This document shows, in pieces, positions 31,091 through 42,725 of a stretch of 64,000 nucleotides of DNA. The notes beneath the pieces were generated by a model. The model worked only from the letters and a program-made list of their open reading frames with translations, did not search any database and was not told the DNA's origin. The translations under genes were made by a program, and so were the position numbers. Numbering within the stretch: position 1 is the stretch's first letter; each line of letters starts with the position of its first letter. Source of the DNA: Erodium maritimum (lineage: Eukaryota > Streptophyta > Magnoliopsida > Geraniales > Geraniaceae). Location of the stretch: contig OY997588.1 of assembly GCA_963921825.1 (NCBI GenBank), positions 65,120,617-65,184,616 of the forward strand, given 5' to 3'.

Positions 31091-32209
31091 CGAGTGATGG
31101 AAAACAGCCCCATCAGGAATTATGATAGGCGGTAGGGGTTTTGGGGAACTTGGCCTCTTAGTCCCATACAGGAGTCTGGGTCCCATCTAAGTGGGCCACG
31201 TCCCTTAAGGTGATCGTCTATGGCCCTCCGCAAGTCAGGACAACCCCTTCATCGACTTCTAGTTTCTTGGCATTGCATTAAAGCACAAATATTTGGTCTT
31301 ATAAATACCGTCTCAATTAAAAGAAACTAAATTATTAAATTTATTGTTTGAAACGTCGGGGTTGGAAAACGGTTGAAAATTTGAAACGAATGCAAAAGAA
31401 AAGAAAATAAAAAAAGGAAAAAGGGACATTTGGATCAGACTGGGCCAGTCAGAGGACCAAGCCCAGTTCGCTGGAACAGGCCAAGCCCGCATCTTACGCG
31501 TGCGCGATGCCAGGCCCACGCGAGCTCTGGCCCAAAACTCGAACCCTTACGCACCCTGTTCATCCCTCTTCCTCGCACAGCCGCACAAACCCCAAGACTC
31601 GACCATCAGATATCTCTCATTCTCTCGACCTTTCCCTCTCTCTTCCTCTCTTCCTCTCTTCCTTGCACCCTCTCGAACCAGACACAGCTTCACTGGATCC
31701 TTCATCTCCGCGTACGAATCGAACCCCACGCCACGAGTCAAGACGTCACCGCCAAGAACTCTCCGCTCTGGTTCGTCTCTCCCGAGCACAAACCTCGCCG
31801 CGCCGTCGACTGAGAAGAAGCACTGGTTCGTGCTTCTTCGTCCGTCCTTCTTCTCAGTCAACAACCACCGGGAGCCCCTCTCTATTGACGCTGAAGACAA
31901 GTTCTGTCGGGACGAAGCTGGCCGGAAGCTTCCACGACTCTAACCCCTCGCCCGCGACCGCCGTCCTCGTCCAGGCCAGGTCAGAATTCTGTCGCTCCTG
32001 AGCTTCGTCGTGCGTTCTCCGAGCTCACCTGGTGTCGTCACCGCCGTCGACGGCGACTGGAAAACCCTGGCCTCATCGGAGCTGTCCTCAACTTAGTCAT
32101 AGAGCCAAGACGGGCTGGGCCTGGACGACCCGTGGGCCTGGACACGACCCTGAATCAGGAGAGGTCTTGGGCCAGGCCCATATCCAAGGTCGGGTTCTGA
32201 ACTCGGACC

Positions 32210-32360
32210 TGGATCGGGTCTGGACCGGATCTGGACCGGGTTTGGGTCGGGTCTGGAGCCTGGTTCGGGTCGGGTCTGGGTCCAGTCGGGTCTGGTCTCT
32301 GGACCAGGTCGGATCCGAGTCTGGGCTTCGGATCCGGGTCAGATCCGGGTCGGGCTTTAA
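32210..32360 (+). repeat. GGGTCTGGACC-rich low-complexity block
   Basis: Repeated short words GGGTCTGG, GGACCGG and TCGGGT with no fixed period, inside the solo LTR. Confidence 0.8.
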
Positions 32361-33184
32361 ATTAAATAATTAATTTAATATAAATATTTAAAAATGAATG
32401 ATTAAAGGATTAATTGGACAAATCAGAGGACCTTTGGACAATATCGGGACTGATTGGACGTTTTACTTGATTAAACCCAGACTTGGACTTCGCCCGAGAA
32501 CTTGGACTTCGCCCGAGAAGATCGGAGTTAGGCCCGGACGTCAGCAGCTAGGAGACGTAGCTGTTGGTTCTTCTTGAGGTAGGGAAAAGCCGTAAACTCT
32601 ACTCCTAAATTAAGAACTGCTAATAGTATGCCTATAGGGAAACCTAATAACCGGATAAATGACTAGTATGCATATAGGACGGTATTGACTAGGATAGTCT
32701 TATAACATGCGAACGACCTACGAGCTAGGTCACGCCGTAGGTGTTGGTATATTGTGCTGGTAGAATGGCCATGTCGAGCCTTGGGATTGCTTGCTGATTG
32801 TATTATTGTTGTTTGTTCATTTTAAGGTTGATGCATGCTCCTTCTTTAGGTTAATTTAAGAGTCATACTAAACTAGATGATTTAAGTCGATTATAATATG
32901 AATGATTGATCCGTGTTATGATTGGTTGAATGAATGAAATGAATGCGATGTGATTGGTTGAATGAATGAAGTGAATGCAATGTGATTGGTTGAACGATTC
33001 TTTGTATGTGATTTGGTTGTGCCTAAGGATATGATCGGGTGAGTGATAGACCGATGAACGTGGTTGGTAAGCTACGCTGGTAAGCGTGATTATTGGTATG
33101 AATTCTATGTGACGGGTTGTGGTAAGCTTGGTCGATATTGTGGGTTGTTATATTACGTTTGATATGCCATTGTGTGGCGTTGAC

Positions 33185-33735
33185 TGTGCACCCCGAGGTG
33201 TGTTTCCGGGAAGATACCTAGGCCGATGTGCGTTTCCGGTATGGTATATGATCGCATCCCCGAGGTGTTTTTCCGGGAAGACATCTAGGCCGATGTGCGT
33301 TTCCGGTATGATGTATGGTTGTGGTCCCCGATGTGCATTTCCGGGAAGATGTCTAGGCCGATGTGCGTTTCCGGTATGACATGTTATTGTGTGCCCCGAG
33401 GGAGGTCCGGGAAGATATCTAGGCTGATGTGCGTTTCCGGTATGATATGATATGCTATACTGTTTGCTGCACCCCGATGACCCATGATCCTTTGGGGACA
33501 TTTCCGGGAGCCCCGATGTATGCGTCCCGTGGGGATGTTTCCGGGAGTACCGATGTATGTGTACCCTCTGGATTGAGGGGCTTTCCGGTATGATATGCTA
33601 TACTATTTGCTGCACCCCGATGACCTATGATCCTTTGGGAACATTTCCAGAAGCCCCGATATATGTGTCCCGCGAGGGCGTTTCCGGGAGTTCCGATGTA
33701 TGTGTACCCTCTGGATGAAGGGGCTTTCCATTATA
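33185..33735 (+). repeat. Tandem repeats in the solo LTR
   Basis: Two arrays. At 33,191-33,440 about four units (65-70 bp) carry CCCCGAGGTG, TTTCCGGGAAG, CTAGGCCGATGTGCG and TTTCCGGTATG. At 33,468-33,735 two units of about 138 bp contain GCACCCCGATGACC and GATCCTTTGG. Confidence 0.8.
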
Positions 33736-33999
33736 TTATATTGGTCCATGTGTGGACTAGAGTCTTTCAGTTTTGATTATCTATCTTTCGGTACTCGTGT
33801 GTCTCATTAGTTGTTTCTTTTGTTGCTTTAGTTATCTTTTTCCCGTGGATCGTCCGTTAGTTAGTTCGATTGGTGGACGAGCTTTTCTCCCATTAATTTA
33901 CTTTGAGTTACTATTTGTGTTAAGCCTTGTACTTATAAATTCTTTATACTGACTGTTGTTGTAAAGCGGGGATTCTTTCACTTTACTATTTTTTCCTAC

Positions 34000-34013
34000 T
34001 GAGCGTAAGCTCA
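34000..34013 (+). promoter_or_regulatory. Conserved LTR hairpin (solo LTR copy)
   Basis: TGAGC-GTAA-GCTCA followed by CCCCC and a T-rich tract, 300 bases before the LTR end. The loop differs from the 5' LTR copy, while the stem is kept. Confidence 0.75.
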
Positions 34014-34318
34014 CCCCCTTTATGTTACTGTTGTTTACATGTTTCAGTGCTGAGTATGCCTAGGGGATGTCTCGGAGCTCGGGAGCTCGTTGAGGGTCCG
34101 GGATCAACTTGTTAGAGACGTACTTTATCGTTTTTGCATTAAACCTGTCTTATCTGTATTTTGAACGGTTGACTCACGTTAGTCTTATCGAAATTATCAT
34201 TTTGGGAGTAAAACTTGAGATTTAATTGCTTTTGATTTCACTTTATTTATCGTCGTTTTACTATTCCTAGTTCACGTCTCGAGTCCGATCAAAATCGGAT
34301 TTGGGGCGTGACAGGTCT

Positions 34319-35535
34319 CTCTCTAGTTCTACACCGGGTGGTAGAAATTTTAGTTTCTTATCTATGTGCATCGGGTCACCTTCTTGTTTCTATAGAGGGG
34401 GATCCCGATTTTCTCCTTGGATTGTTTTAGGGATCACTCCTAAAATTTATTTGGTTTCCTTTCTACTGGATGTATTTTTTTGGTTCACCTTAATTAATCA
34501 AACTCATACCCTTTCAAGAAAAAGGTTACAAACCCAAAAAGGGAAGTATCTACTATTTCTGAGTTCTATGTTCCTATTTATACTGTTTGACGTTTTGGTT
34601 GACACTAGACTTCTTTTAGACGAGGAGTTGATTGAGAAAGCTTTTTTCACTTCACGGCTATCCTCTATGGCAGGGCAAAGGTCTAACTTGTGGAGGCAAA
34701 AGTGTAGAGTCAAATGAAGTAAGGACGTTGATCGTAACTCGGCGTATTTCCATCGAGTGACTCATGCTCATGCGTCGATGAATCAAGTCTTCTTTGTGAT
34801 AGACAATGGTACAGAGTATTCTAACCATGTAGGGGTCAAGGTCCATGCTGACTCTCAATTTGGGGCTAGTTTTTTCTCGGATCAGTTAATTCGTCACGAT
34901 CTTCCCACCTTAACTTATGCTAGATTATGTTTTAGGGACTCTGAGATGTTGGAAGCACCATTCGACGAGGTTGAGGTTGTTGAAGCCTTTCTTGTCTTCC
35001 TTGGGGACAAGGCTCCGATGCTAGATGGCTTTAATATGGTCTTCTTTCGGGTGACTTAGTCGATTATTCGAGCCAAACTCATGAGCTTTATTCGTTTCTT
35101 CCATGTTTCGTTTCAGTTTGACAAAGGGGTGAACTCGAGCTTTATCATTCTCATTATGAAGGTCCCTTCTCGTAAGACCTTCTTTGAGTATCGTCTGATC
35201 AACCTTAAAATTGCTTCGTACAAGATCTTGGCTGAGATCTTGTTAAAACGCTTAAGGAGGGTGATTGGAAACATTATAAGTACTATTGAGTCTGCATGTA
35301 TTCATGGGAGATAGTTGACAGACAGTGTTATCATTGCTATTGAGGTTTTGGGTTTTATGTGTCGTTCTCGTTAGCTGTCCGTAATGGTGAAGCTAGATTT
35401 CAAGAAGGATTTTGACAAGATCGATTGGTTTTATTTGACTCAAGTACTTCAGTGTACTAGTCTGGGTGGGAAGTGTATTATGTGGGTCTCTTCATGTTTA
35501 CGGGGTTACTCTTCAATGCTCGCAATGGGTCTCCA
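34319..35535 (+). pseudogene. LINE-E reverse transcriptase, decayed, truncated
   Basis: Frames contain NLWRQKCRVK, VDRNSAYFHRVTHAHASMN and PFDEVEVVEAFLVFLGDKAP. Then come DGFNMVFFRVT, FDKGVNSSFIILIMKVP, FEYRLINLKIASYKILAEIL, ACIHGR and VKLDFKKDFDKIDW. These are RT palm blocks 0-3 (the last carrying the first catalytic Asp), ending with MWVSSCLRGYSSMLAMG. The sequence stops before the FADD/YADD box, where Copia copy 2 begins. Several stops interrupt. The endonuclease between ORF1 and RT is nearly all lost; perhaps KVIVYGPPQ near 31,210 is its relic. Confidence 0.85.
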
Positions 35536-35559
35536 TCTAAGCAATTCAGGGTTTTACAA

Positions 35560-37558
35560 TGAGTCAGGCAGGGCAGGGCTGGGTGTAATTAAAAACCCAT
35601 CCAGCCCGGTGAATCCATCTTGCGACAACACAAGGGCCATTGCGCAAGCTAAAAGCCTAGATCGTATAACAAATCCAAACATGTACTGCGGCGTATCCAC
35701 CTCATCAGATAAATACTGAACTGAGGTGAAGTGAAGATAACCGATATTGCAACAGATGATAACATAGCCAACCCTTTGACTAAGGCAGTGTCACTGCCTG
35801 AACATGTTAGACATGTAAAGTCGATAGGGACATATTGGAGTTTAGATTGGAACTAGGGCAAGTGGGAGATTGTTAGTCTTAGTGCCCGTAGTTCAATCCT
35901 AAATGTCCAAATGTATATATCATCATTAGCAATAAAATTAAAGCGGCTTTATATTACTTATGTGTTGGAGTAATATATCGATGTGTGCTTTGATCTATGC
36001 CCACCATGCGAATAGAACCATAGATCGAGATAGATCACACTCGATGGGTCCCTAGTCAACAAAGCTTCACTAGAAGCGACTAGTATGAAAGATGGCTCTT
36101 TATGGCTTACGTTCTGTTAGTCATTGGAATGGGATTCCAGAGTCTGATCATAGATATCATGTGGGACATGATATTGGACGACCCGCCCTGAATATGTGCC
36201 ATAGACTAAGTCATGAACATATTCAGTGTCGTAGCTTGTCATGTATCCTTAGACCAAGGAGTCTTTGTGATCGCTATGTAGTCAACAACTGAGTTTGACC
36301 TGAGCCTAATGTTGTCCGTAACAGGGCTTCCATAACGGCCATGATTGGCTTGGGGACGGGCTACATGAGTTACACGAAAGACGGCTAAGGGATTTATCCC
36401 TCATACTGAGGTATGGGAAAGATATCGGTTCTCGGCCGCTTGATCGAGAGTGACTGAAAAAATAGCATGGTCATGCACATGATACTAGGTATCATTTCTT
36501 CAGTCATCTCACATATCAAGGAACAGTGATTGAGAATGATAAGGATGACGGCTCTATGCCTTATCTCAATCAGAATAACGGAGATAAAAGGATAATGACA
36601 GGGTAGACAGAAAGGTTAGAATCGACAGAGTCGATTCGTTATGCAGTGTCAGGCAATACTAAAGTCTCGTTAGTCTCCACTTAAATAGGATCAAGTAAAT
36701 TGAGATCTTACGTTGATCTATTGACATGCATAAACCTAAGGGTCACACCGGAGGGTGAAACTCATTGACACATTTATGGAGAATGGCCAAAAGGGAGTTG
36801 TCTCGGGACATGACCAAAACTGGGTTTTGGGTCATATGCTCGTAAGTGAATAGGACTTTACAGATCGAGACAAGGCTTTGAGTCTTGGGATTTACCGTGT
36901 TGGATAATGTTGGATATTTCTGGTATGGAAGGCTTGGAGGCGATGAGCGAATAACGGGACCTCGTTGGAAATGGCCACGGGCCATGTTCCAAGAGGCCCA
37001 TGAAAGGCCCATGCAACCAAGGCCCATGGAACTAATTAATCAAGTCTTGATTAATTAGTAATAAGTAAGCAAGACAAGGATTAAGGTGTTGGTGATTCAC
37101 CACCTAACCCAATCTTGTCTTGCCATACTTTGTCATATTTACACCTTACTTGACGCCATACTTGTCTCATGCCTTTAGTTGGACAAGTATGGGTTTTGTT
37201 ATGTTTAAGTCATCTTTTTTCAACATAACAAACGCAAGACAAGAATAGGAAACACAACTTCTCTCCCCCTTCCCTCGCAATTTCGGGTTTGGCAAGCTCC
37301 CACCTCCATTTTTGTGTTCTTGAGTCCTCAAAGAGAAGAACTATGTGGCTTTGATTCCCATGTGGATACTTAGGCATCTTGGAGACTCAAGCCAATCATT
37401 CGTTACCCGGTGTTCTTGTTTCGGTAAGAACTATTGCTGAATTTTTCTCTTGTGAATCAATTCTTTGTTAGTTGTTTCATAGTTTTAATCGTCTCTTGGT
37501 TTTCATTGATTTTCCGCTGCGAGTTGGTTCATCTCCAACCCTACCTCGAGACCCAACA
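35560..37558 (+). mobile_element. Copia copy 2, 5'-truncated: RNase H end, PPT and 3' LTR
   Basis: Same family as the nested Copia. Homology starts near 35,560 within the RNase H C-terminus (CDNTRAIAQAKSLDR). It passes the polypurine tract (35,860-35,870) and ends with an LTR at 35,871-37,558. Everything upstream is missing, and the junction at about 35,536-35,565 directly abuts LINE-E RT. The LTR has the same length, 1,688 bp, but many more substitutions than the nested pair, so it is older. No TSD can be defined. Confidence 0.9.
35871..37558 (+). repeat. Copia copy 2 LTR (1,688 bp)
   Basis: Starts TGTTAGTCTTAGTGCCCGTA and ends CTCGAGACCCAACA, matching both LTRs of the nested element in reverse. 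Confidence 0.95.
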
Positions 37559-37949
37559 TCGAGATGGTTTCGTCGTCATCTTCAACAACTTTATAAAGAC
37601 CGCCAGTGATTTTGGTGGTATTTCTCGAGGTCCCTCGAGCATATGGCCATCATGAGATGCACGGTGGGCGAGAACATCACAACCTTGTAATTGGTCTGCA
37701 TGGACGATGATAGAGAAATAGATGGTGAGGGCAGACATAAATAAGTGAAGAAGGAGAAAAGACGAGAGATAGACAGAATCGTAGTGAGAGGGTGTTTTTT
37801 TGTGTGTATTAAGATATATTCTCTTAAATTTTGTATTTACTTTAAGATACCATGTATTATTACTCATACCAAATTAATCACAAATCCTCCTAATTCTCTC
37901 TCGTACATAGAGAGCTATTCCTAGCCATAGCCGCCCTAGCCTCTACGAT
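37559..37949. other. No gene recognised
   Basis: Mixed composition; it might belong to the LINE-F 5' UTR. No domain or repeat partner was found in the window. Confidence 0.3.
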
Positions 37950-39691
37950 CATGGTGCAGCCTATCCCTACTTTTGTCGCTGATAAGACCGAAGACACTAC
38001 TGCTGCATTACCTGTCGACCCTATCACATCCCTTTTGGTGAAGTCTCCTTCCTCGAATCTTCCGTCCTCTAATGTGGAGCCTTTGCCCTTAAAACCCGAC
38101 GTAAGAGCAAGCCGAAGAAAACTGTAGCCGGGCTTCCTTCAACACCTCCTTAAATTCAGACGACTCCACCAACCCTCTCTTCCTCCATGACGTTGGTACC
38201 CTTCTCCATGGGTGTCTCCAACCCACCATCTACCGGATAACCGCGTCGAGGTCGTCTGGTGAGGCTTAAGGGCGTTACTTCGCCCACAAGCAACCCCTCG
38301 CTTGATCTTCTTCCGCCGACACAGATCACCGTCTCTGCTCCACCCCCTCCCCGTGTTCCTGCTCCCCGATTCGGATCCGACGCGTGGGAAGGTATTTATA
38401 GAGGATCTCCCACGGGCGGCGGTGGAGGTGTTGGGCTTGGGTCGCTATCTCCCCAATCGGGATGGGATCCCAATCATCCCCGATCTCCTCACTATTCCGG
38501 AAGGCATGGTTCGTGGCAGGAGAGTAGACCTCTCTTTGGAGAAGCCTCCCTCGCCTACCATTGTGGCTTTACCAGAGCTACAAATTTCCATGGCGGCGCT
38601 CCAAGATGGGCTCTCCTCGTGCTCCCTTGAGGATGAAGAAGAAACGGGGGTCGTGGTCCCTTAGTTCCCAGCCAACTCCACGGTCATCGCCCAACATCAG
38701 TGGGGACTTGTGGACAAGCTTTGGATGTCAAAACTCCCCAGAAGGATTTTCTCCTCCATATTATCACCACCGCGTAGGGGCGACCTGCTAAAGGACTTGT
38801 AGTCAAGGACCTCTTGCTAGGCACCTTCGACTTCTACTTCCGGATGGAGAAGGCGGGATCATGGGTCATGGGTAATGAGCCATGGTGCTTTGAAGGGCGC
38901 CCCTCTTGCTCGGTGATCTGAACCCCTAAGCTTGGGACCTGGCTGCATTGAATCGCCTAGAACTATGGGTCCACGCTCGGGGTCTGCTGCCTTTGGTCCG
39001 GACGAAGGTAACAGGGGAGACGATCGGAGACGCATTGGGGGCTTGTGTGGAGGTACCCTACTACCAGTGGGGTATATGCTGGGGAGGTACCGTCAGGGTG
39101 CGTTATTGGCACCTTATGGAACATACTCTCAGGCAGGGAATGGTATTAAGATTCAAGGAGTTCCCGGACCTTGGGAAGGCCGACCTCACATATACGAATC
39201 TCCCGAGCTTCTACTTCAATTACAGGAGAATTGGCTACGTCGTGCGGGATTGCTAGTGGGAGCTGCGGGGCACTATGAGGTATGATACATCTATCTTGGA
39301 GTTTTAGAGGGATAAGCAGGTGAAGCCATATGCGACAGACTAGTCTGAGCCGCCGGCGATCGTATCAACAGACTTTGGGAGTATCTCCTCGGACACTCTA
39401 TCTAAGGGCTCATCGTCTCGAGGAAAGAGCCTGTGTGTTTCCCCGAGAACTGTATCTAATCATACATAGCCTCGGGTTAGCACCCAGTACGGGAAGGTGG
39501 ACCTCGACGGGAAAATATTGGTGACCAACCAGCTCTCTGGTGACCAGGTCATTGAAGTTTTCGCTCCCATTCCACCTGGGCATGGAGATAGTGGAGGAAC
39601 TGCTACTGGAGGAGTAAAGAGGAATGATGCTGATGATTGTCCCTGGGATGATCAGTCGAGGGCTGGCAAACAGCCTCGCCATGAGGAATGA
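37950..39691 (+). pseudogene. LINE-F ORF1, DUF4283/zf-CCHC_4 type, decayed
   Basis: Starts near MVQPIPTFVADKTEDTTAAL (37,951). The DUF4283 end is at about 38,800-38,930 (LLGTFDFYFRMEKAGSWVMG, NEPWCFEGRP). The next frame, 38,948-39,256, gives LNRLELWVHARGLLPLVRTK, ETIGDALGACVEV and LPSFYFNYRRIGYVVRDC. In a working zinc knuckle the first two Tyr would be Cys, so zinc binding is lost. The tail is Ser/Gly-rich, as in this ORF1 type. No RT follows. It differs from the LINE-E ORF1 at 30 kb and so is a separate insertion. Confidence 0.75.
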
Positions 39692-40017
39692 TAGGTCACC
39701 CAAGCTTCAGAGACTGGCTCTAGGAGGGGTCCCTGGTGAAAGCCCTGCCTCCTACTACTGATGTAGTCTTTGCTCGAGATTTGGAGAAGGACTTTTAATA
39801 CCATCTTCTTATCCCCCATCCTTCCATCATGCTTATATGTCGTTTTAATACCGTTGGTAACAGTTCTAATACTTCAAAGAACTACAAATATTGTGTTCTG
39901 TGTCTATTCTTTTCTAGTGGTCAGAGAGTATTACTTGACGCACATTTATGTAGTTGAATTCTAAATTTATAATAGTGTTTTTTAGTAAAAAAAAATACGG
40001 TATTTATATAAATATAT
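39692..40017. other. No gene recognised
   Basis: Follows the LINE-F ORF1 where an endonuclease would be expected, but no endonuclease motif can be read. AT-rich towards 40.0 kb. Confidence 0.3.
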
Positions 40018-40330
40018 TTTTTGATAAGCTCAAAATTTTATTAATAAGACCAATTACAAAAAAGAGATCGGAATGTCCTGATTCAAGAAGAATTAGGGTA
40101 AAGAAGCAACGATTACAAAGGAATTCTTGAACAGAGCTGAGGGGCATAACCCCGATAAACAAGAAAACATAAGTGCGAACCGAAAAAAAACCCAGATAGA
40201 TTCAACCCTCGTCAGTGACCCAATCTTCGTCCTCTGAATTGAGAGTTGGATTGTCGAAAGCCTTTTTTTTTCTGAGCTGGCTGACCTAGTTGAGCGTTTC
40301 AAGCTTCAGCAACCTGCTTCCAAACGTCAA
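40018..40330 (-). mobile_element. LINE 3'-end fragment (minus strand)
   Basis: The minus strand reads towards TTATTAATAAAATTTTGAGC followed by TTATCAAAAAA at 40,018-40,025, the typical plant LINE 3' terminus. The upstream 300 bases have no RT motif. A 5'-truncated copy is likely. Confidence 0.45.
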
Positions 40331-40409
40331 TACGATTAACGCGCATTTCACGATTCAAAGAACGATTTCTAGGTCTACACTTTACGATATAATACGTACT
40401 TTATATTAA

Positions 40410-40760
40410 TACATTAAAAATAATAATTAGAATCCTAACTACCAGCCTTTCTTCAGAAAAACAGGTGGGGAGTATGTGATGATATATGAAAATATGTACT
40501 TCGTTTGGTCCCTCTCTAGTTCCGATTTTAATTATTTGTATTGAAATTTGTGCATTTGATGACTCCAAGAAATGGTCTTATTAATGGTATCAACCTTTAT
40601 AGAGAGGTCCCAATACATATTTCTCGTAATGGTTTTTCTCTTTCGGACAATAAGATATACTTCAACGTAGTTTGCATTATTAAATTAAAAATAATAAATA
40701 GAATCCCAACTACTACTCTTTTCTTCAGCAGAACAAGTGGGTAGTAGGGTCCTGATGACA
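40410..40760 (+). repeat. Pair of imperfect direct repeats, about 90 bp each
   Basis: Bases about 40,410-40,495 and 40,670-40,760 share TTAAAAATAATAA, TAGAATCC, AACTAC, TTTCTTCAG, ACA and GTGGG in the same order, about 260 bp apart. They may be a small LTR-like (TRIM-type) pair or a local duplication. No TSD was found. Confidence 0.6.
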
Positions 40761-40869
40761 TACATGGAAATGCAGAAGCGCTGTATTTTTTTTCTTAGGG
40801 TTAAATATTTTTATATTCCGTCTATGAATTTTTTGATGTCTTTATATTTATTTAATATAATTTTGATAA

Positions 40870-41243
40870 TCTTATATTCGGTCCTCAGAGGTGAAATCGG
40901 CTACAAACCATTCTTAACCTAAAAACCGTGAGAATCAATCATAACCACACACACCTAAGATTCAACATTATATCATCACCCGAATTTCACCCAAATTCAT
41001 GCCACTTTCATCTTTTTTCACACAAGTAAGGACATAATTGTAATAACATGGTGACATGTGGACAAGTGTCCATTTTATTTCTTCACAAATTCACTAATTT
41101 AATATTTCCCGATTCGTTTGAACTCCGATTAGCTTCAAACTTGCGCCAAACTTTTTATTTTTTCAAGGGATTTAAATCAAGATCAATCATGAATATATTT
41201 TGAAGCAAGAAAATAAAAAGGTATATCGGGGTGATAAAAATAG
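40870..41243 (+). repeat. Left arm of a long inverted-repeat element
   Basis: Runs TTCTTAACCTAAAAACCGTG (about 40,910), CACTAATTTAATATTTCCCG, GTTTGAACTCCGATTAGCTT, TTTTTCAAGGGATTTAAATC, ATATTTTGAAGCA, then GTGATAAAAATAGTGTTGAG. The right arm at 51.27-52.24 kb carries the same blocks on the opposite strand. LINE-B sits between the arms. Confidence 0.85.
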
Positions 41244-41756
41244 TGTTGAGTGTTTTTTTTTTCGGTAAGCATATATTGAAAATGAAACCTCTCTTGAGGT
41301 GAAGAGAGGAGTTACAAAGGATTACTCTAAGAGTCCCAAAAGCTCAAAGATAGACGCAACTCTCTGATAAGAGCGAATACGATAATAACAAATGAAATAA
41401 AACCACTACTAATCTCCACGACTAGAACCAAACAAAACCAACCGAGAAACAAGTCAAAGGAAGACGAACACCAAGACAGATGTCACGCCCCAAATTCAGT
41501 AGAACCGAACCCGGAACGCGAACGTTTAAGACAATAAAACATTTTCAAACCTTTTAAATAAATCGCTTTAAAACCATCAATTAGTTAATCAAAATAATAA
41601 TTTACAACTCAAAAGTACGTCCCAACAAGCGGAAAAAATACAAGGCGTACGTCGCTAGACTCAAAAGGAAACCCGGACTCCCGCTCCCAGCCCTTTAAGC
41701 TTCGAGAGCTCACCTAGTCCGTCCCGCGCCCGGTACCTGAAGGAAAAGCAGCTAGG

Positions 41757-41774
41757 GGTGAGCGTTCGCTCACC
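41757..41774 (-). promoter_or_regulatory. Conserved LTR hairpin (reversed solo LTR copy)
   Basis: GGTGAGC-GAAC-GCTCACC on the minus strand, followed by CCTAGCTGCTTTTCCTTCAGG, 276 bases from the LTR 3' end. Confidence 0.75.
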
Positions 41775-42399
41775 ACCACGGATACCAGATTGACTATGAC
41801 ATACTTAGCAGAACATGCCGGAAACAACAACAACAACCCAATACCGGGGACTACTATCCCCGAACTCAAGTAACCCGACTGACACATGACTGATACTTTC
41901 CCCAACCAACTCAACAACCGGACACTCAAAGTAGACCCGACACAGCGGTTATGACCTCCACCAAAGACACAAAAGACAACCACGCAACACCCAAGATCAC
42001 AAAGGATCGCAAATCAAACAAGATCACAGAGGATCGCACTCCAGCTGCTCAGTGCCGGTTGCTAACCGGCTGGGCTCGAGCCTGCCCCACGCAACTTTAC
42101 CGATCCCTGTCAGGCCAGGCGGTCGACCTGTTAGCGATATGTACCGAGCTACTTTTCCGATAGCTAGTCGGAAGGGGAGCAACCCTCCATCGCCGAAGAA
42201 TGCTCAACCTTACCGATCCCTATCGGAAGGCTAGCCAAAGAATGCTCAACTTTACCGATCTCTGTCGGAAAGCTAGCCAACCCCCACGCAACTTCCCCCG
42301 ATCTCTGTCGGGCCCCCAACCTCAGGCAATCACAATCACAACCAAAGTTCAACAACCAGCAACAACACAGGTTCAACACTCCATAGACACTCATGGCCA

Positions 42400-42725
42400 C
42401 CCAAGACACCAACAGTAAAACACGGGTTCAACAACCCCACGGGCACTCATGGCCACCCAAGACACACCAACAATAAAATACTGGTTTAACAACCCCACGG
42501 GCACTCATGGCCACCCAAGACACACCAACAGTAAAATACTGGTTTAACAACCCCACAGGTACTCATGGCCACCCAAGACACACCAACAGTAAAATACTGG
42601 TTCAACAACCCCACGGGCACTCATGGCCACCCAAGACACACCAACAGTAAAATACGGGCTCTCATGGCCACCCAAGACACAAACAGTAAAGTACGGGCTC
42701 TCATGGCCACCAAAGACACAAACTA
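42400..42725 (-). repeat. About 59-bp tandem array in the reversed solo LTR
   Basis: Five to six units with AACAACCCCACGGGCACTCA and TGGCCACCCAAGACACACCA on the plus strand, the last ones truncated. It is the counterpart of the 58/59-bp array of the complete Gypsy LTR (shared words GGGGTTGTTGAAC, TGTCTTG, GAGTGCC on the minus strand). Confidence 0.85.

Larger units (their letters stand above)
31300..34313 (+). mobile_element. Gypsy solo LTR inside LINE-E
   Basis: Ends GGATTTGGGGCGTGACA like the other Gypsy LTRs here and is flanked by GGTCT on both sides (31,295-31,299 and 34,314-34,318). The expected initial TG reads TA, a single transition. No primer site follows its 3' end and no partner LTR exists, so it is a solo LTR left by LTR-LTR recombination. 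Removing it joins the LINE-E halves. It carries GC-rich blocks at 31.5-32.35 kb and tandem repeats at 33.19-33.73 kb. Open frames in 31.5-32.0 kb are compositional. Confidence 0.85.

Noticed and set aside
31430..32373. Overlapping open frames of 113-164 codons in a GC-rich block
   Set aside because: They lie inside a solo LTR, have no recognisable domain and overlap in several frames, so composition explains them.
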